A stretch of 64,000 bases of DNA from Tardiphaga sp. (GTDB lineage Bacteria > Pseudomonadota > Alphaproteobacteria > Rhizobiales > Xanthobacteraceae): assembly GCA_030147505.1 (NCBI GenBank), contig JASBVG010000005.1, positions 1-64,000 of the forward strand, written 5' to 3'. Shown here piece after piece: positions 61,606 through 64,000 of the stretch (positions are counted from its first letter, which is position 1; the number at the start of each line of letters is the position of its first letter). The translations under genes and the position numbers were made by a program. The notes below the pieces were generated by a model, which saw only the letters and a program-made list of their open reading frames with translations, had not been told where the DNA came from and made no database searches.

Positions 61606-62366
61606 CGGATCTCCTCGAAGCGCGCGCTGTCTCCCGCTCTTTCGGCGGTTTGCACGTGACGCGGGACGTCAATTTCAAGCTCGCCTCCGGCGATCGCGTT
61701 GCGCTGATCGGCCCGAATGGCGCGGGCAAGACGACATTGGTGAACCTGATCACCGGTGACATTGCGCCGAGCGAAGGCCAGTTCTACATGGGTGGTGACG
61801 ATATCACCCGGCTCAGCATCCCGGAGCGTGTTCGTCGCGGTCTCGTGCGCACGTTCCAGACGACGCGGCTGTTTGCCAATCTGACCGTCGCCGACAATGT
61901 TGCGCTGGCGATCATGCAACGCAGACGCATCAGCCGTCGGTTCTTCTCCAGCTCGACGGAGCTGCCTGAAGTGAAGGCCGAATGGAACGAGATTCTCGCC
62001 CATCTCGGCCTCGACCATCTCGCTTATCGCAAGGTGATCGAACTCGCTTATGGCCAGCAACGTCTGATCGAGCTCGCCATCGGTTTGGCGTTACACCCGA
62101 AAGTTTTGCTGCTAGACGAGCCGGCGGCCGGTGTGCCGCATGACGAGGCGCCAAAAATCCTCGATGCCATCAATCGCCTCCCATCCGACATCGCGGTGCT
62201 GATGATCGAGCATGACATGGATCTGGTATTCAAATTCGCCAAGCGCGTGCTGGTGCTGGCCGCCGGTCGGCTGATCTTTGAAGGATCGCCCACCGAGGTC
62301 ACCGCCGATCACGAAGTGCGCCGCGCCTATCTCGGGAGCTATGCCGATGCCCGCCACAGCGCTTGA
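61602..62366 (+). CDS. livG: HAAT ABC transporter ATP-binding protein (LivG type)
   Basis: 254 residues. Walker A GPNGAGKTTLVN at ~37, VRRGLVRTFQTTRLFANLTVADNV, Walker B VLLLDEPAAGVP and switch His in IEHDMDLVF. The ABC signature reads LAYGQQRLIELAIGLAL, with LSGGQ as AYGQQ, as in other LivG proteins. One ATPase of the importer. Overlaps livM and livF. Confidence 0.9.
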   Translation: MTDLLEARAVSRSFGGLHVTRDVNFKLASGDRVALIGPNGAGKTTLVNLITGDIAPSEGQFYMGGDDITRLSIPERVRRGLVRTFQTTRLFANLTVADNVALAIMQRRRISRRFFSSSTELPEVKAEWNEILAHLGLDHLAYRKVIELAYGQQRLIELAIGLALHPKVLLLDEPAAGVPHDEAPKILDAINRLPSDIAVLMIEHDMDLVFKFAKRVLVLAAGRLIFEGSPTEVTADHEVRRAYLGSYADARHSA

Positions 62367-63060
62367 GATCCGGAATCTCCGCGCCGGCTACGGGCCGACG
62401 CGCATCATCGAAGACATCTCGTTCATCATCAGCGCAGGCGACCGCTTGGCCGTGCTCGGCCGCAATGGCATGGGCAAGACCACGCTGCTGGCGACCCTAA
62501 TGGGCCTGACCACTTGCCACGGCGGCGAAATTCGGTTTGGCGATCAGGACATTGCCGGCCGCCGCACGTCGATGCGTGCCGAACTCGGCATCGGTTATGT
62601 GCCGCAGACGCGCGACATCTTCGCTTCGCTGACGGTCGAAGAGAATTTACGCGCCGGGCTCAAGGGGCGGCCGCTCTCGGCGCTGGATGAAGCCTATGCG
62701 ATGTTCCCGCGCCTGCGCGAGCGCCGTGGCAATTTCGGCAAGCAGCTCTCCGGCGGTGAACAGCAGATGCTGTCCATGGCCCGCACGCTGCTCGGCAAGC
62801 CGTCGATCCTGTTACTTGACGAGCCGCTCGAGGGCCTGGCGCCGGTGATCTGCGACGAATTGATGGCCATGCTGGTGAAGCTCGCCGCCACCGGCGAGAT
62901 GACCATCATTCTGGTTGAACAGCAGATCGAACGCGCGCTCGACTTTGCGAACAGCGTCATGGTGATGGAACGCGGGCGCACGAGCTGGACCGGAACGCCC
63001 GAGACGTTGAAGAGCGATCACGGGTTGATCGACCGTCTGGTCGGTGTCGGCATTCATTGA
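62347..63060 (+). CDS. livF: HAAT ABC transporter ATP-binding protein (LivF type)
   Basis: 237 residues from ATG 62347, which has GGGAG eight bases upstream; ATG 62341 is too close to that site. Walker A GRNGMGKTTLLA, signature LSGGEQQMLSMARTLL and Walker B ILLLDEPLEGLAP are intact, and GYVPQTRDIFASLTVEENL fits LivF. Overlaps the livG end by 20 bases. Last gene of the operon. Confidence 0.88.
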   Translation: MPATALEIRNLRAGYGPTRIIEDISFIISAGDRLAVLGRNGMGKTTLLATLMGLTTCHGGEIRFGDQDIAGRRTSMRAELGIGYVPQTRDIFASLTVEENLRAGLKGRPLSALDEAYAMFPRLRERRGNFGKQLSGGEQQMLSMARTLLGKPSILLLDEPLEGLAPVICDELMAMLVKLAATGEMTIILVEQQIERALDFANSVMVMERGRTSWTGTPETLKSDHGLIDRLVGVGIH

Positions 63061-63091
63061 ACGAGGCCGGGATAAGGCCCGAGCGAGCGCC

Positions 63092-63313
63092 TCAGGCCGC
63101 GAGGTCCCAAAGTTTAGGGCTGCCGCGCAGCACGACGGCGCGGCCAATCGTGGTCAAAGACGGCACATCATCCATGATCGCCACCAGGCCCAGCTCGGTC
63201 AGTTGGTCGAGCACATAGCCGTTCAGCTTGCCGACGGGGGCGCCGGTGGGGCGTAGCGCCCGCAGCATATCCCATTGGTTGGCGGTGAGCTGAAAATCCG
63301 TCTCGGTCGACAT
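63092..63313 (-). CDS. Hypothetical small protein, possibly winged-helix
   Basis: 73 residues from ATG at 63311-63313, with AGCAGGAC upstream; a longer frame to 63370 is unlikely. The sequence TANQWDMLRALRPTGAPVGKLNGYVLDQLTELGLVAIMDDVPSLTTIGRAVV has the alternation of helix and wing of a degenerate winged helix, but no DNA-binding family is recognised. Convergent with the transporter operon. Function unknown. Confidence 0.6.
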   Translation of the reverse strand: MSTETDFQLTANQWDMLRALRPTGAPVGKLNGYVLDQLTELGLVAIMDDVPSLTTIGRAVVLRGSPKLWDLAA

Positions 63314-63550
63314 GGTGTCCTGCTTCTGGTCGTGGTTCGCGCATCGCGCTCGTTTGATCGCGAACGCCACTTACGGAGTTCGCATGAATCTCTTGCGACA
63401 GCCTTGCGGCTGAATTTGGAGTGCACCGGTTTATTTGTCGGGTGACGCTCAAGCGCTCATTTTGCGCGGCTGTCATATCGGCGTGTCACATAAACGCGCT
63501 TACTGCGCGCGAATCACGTCGCGCTCATATCTAGAGAAAAGTGGAGCGGC

Positions 63551-64000
63551 GTGCCACCCGTGTTACGAAATATCATCGAGGTGATGCGCCATCGCCTCAC
63601 TTTGCGGCTGCTCGGTATCGCCGTCAGCCTTACGATCGCCGTTATTGCGTTTCTGGCCCTGAGCAAGGCGTTGAAAGGCGTCGATCTGGACAAGGTTCTG
63701 GCTGCGATGCGCATGGTCGAACCCATGGCCATCGCATTATCGCTTGTTTTCGTCGCGATCTCCTATGGCAGCCTCACGCTTTATGACTGGCTGGCGCTGA
63801 AGATGATCGGGCGAGGCGATCTGCCTTATCGCATCGCCGCACTGGCGAATTTCACCAGCTATCCGATCGCCCACGGAACCGGCGCAGTACTGCTGGTGTC
63901 GTCGGCGGTGCGTTATCGTATCTACGCACCGCACGGCATCGGGCCTGGCGGTGTCGCCCGCATCTGCTTCCTCACCGGATTGACGTTCTGGCTCGGAAAT
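63551..64000 (+). CDS. UPF0104 / MprF flippase-domain-like membrane protein (partial)
   Basis: The first 150 residues of a protein that runs past the right edge. GTG start at 63551 with GGAGCGGC upstream; ATG at 63584 is an alternative. Seen: hydrophobic segment LLGIAVSLTIAVIAFLALSKAL at ~19-40, a second one at ~59-75, and the ALKMIGRGDLPYRIAALANFTSYPIAH segment typical of the lysylphosphatidylglycerol synthase transmembrane family. Full members transfer or flip aminoacyl-lipids; whether a synthase domain follows is not visible. Confidence 0.8.
   Translation, partial: MPPVLRNIIEVMRHRLTLRLLGIAVSLTIAVIAFLALSKALKGVDLDKVLAAMRMVEPMAIALSLVFVAISYGSLTLYDWLALKMIGRGDLPYRIAALANFTSYPIAHGTGAVLLVSSAVRYRIYAPHGIGPGGVARICFLTGLTFWLGN

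Noticed and set aside
1-64000. CRISPR arrays, insertion sequences, integrases or prophage genes
   Set aside because: No regularly spaced direct repeats, transposase, integrase or phage structural gene seen by reading both strands.

Overview
The window is chromosomal DNA of an alphaproteobacterium, most likely a member of the Nitrobacteraceae (Bradyrhizobium / Rhodopseudomonas / Afipia / Tardiphaga group). This is inferred from the roughly 60% GC coding style, the protein families (TIGR02301 protein, aldolase/threonate genes, two HAAT transporters, many acyl-CoA genes) and several kinds of palindromic intergenic repeats of the style common in that family. No rRNA, CRISPR array, insertion sequence, integrase or phage gene was seen; the only RNA gene found is tRNA-Pro(CGG).

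Left part (1-15.7 kb), mostly housekeeping: zinc metallopeptidase YpfJ, MoaB, a MarR-GNAT fusion regulator, a degenerate glycosyltransferase, a PA0069-type radical SAM protein, a VOC protein, RNase HII, a PMT-type membrane glycosyltransferase, a family-4-like uracil-DNA glycosylase, ETF-ubiquinone oxidoreductase, a large secreted TPR protein with IspE, an SDR that lacks its catalytic residues, and a tartrate/malate dehydrogenase.

15.7-28.3 kb is catabolic. A LysR regulator with an M20 carbamoylase/amidohydrolase and a D-2-hydroxyacid dehydrogenase faces a DUF1445 hydro-lyase followed by a complete branched-chain-type ABC importer. Next to it is a four-gene threonate pathway (otnC divergent from ltnD-otnI-otnK).

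28.3-44.4 kb holds an RND efflux pair, then lipid/ketone genes: degenerate thiolase, nitronate-monooxygenase-like protein, Baeyer-Villiger monooxygenase, orphan lipoprotein, and an SDR / enoyl-CoA hydratase / acyl-CoA kinase / DUF6285 / acyl-CoA dehydrogenase set that resembles the levulinate (Lva) type 4-hydroxyacyl-CoA phosphorylation route.

44.4-51.1 kb returns to small housekeeping genes (Gph-like HAD, TIGR02301, Nudix, SRAP/YedK, GNAT, FAD-linked oxidase, Sua5-type TsaC, tRNA-Pro) plus a 42-residue membrane protein.

51.2-63.1 kb is the most unusual region: a divergent locus with a ferredoxin reductase, an IclR regulator and a CHMI-like isomerase on one side, and a Rieske ring-hydroxylating oxygenase, a glutamine-synthetase-like ligase, a second complete HAAT importer and a YtcJ-type amidohydrolase on the other. 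It reads as uptake and oxidation of an unknown, probably nitrogen-bearing (amine or amide) compound, with GAACA/TGTTC palindromes in the shared promoter region. The window ends inside a membrane protein related to the MprF flippase domain.
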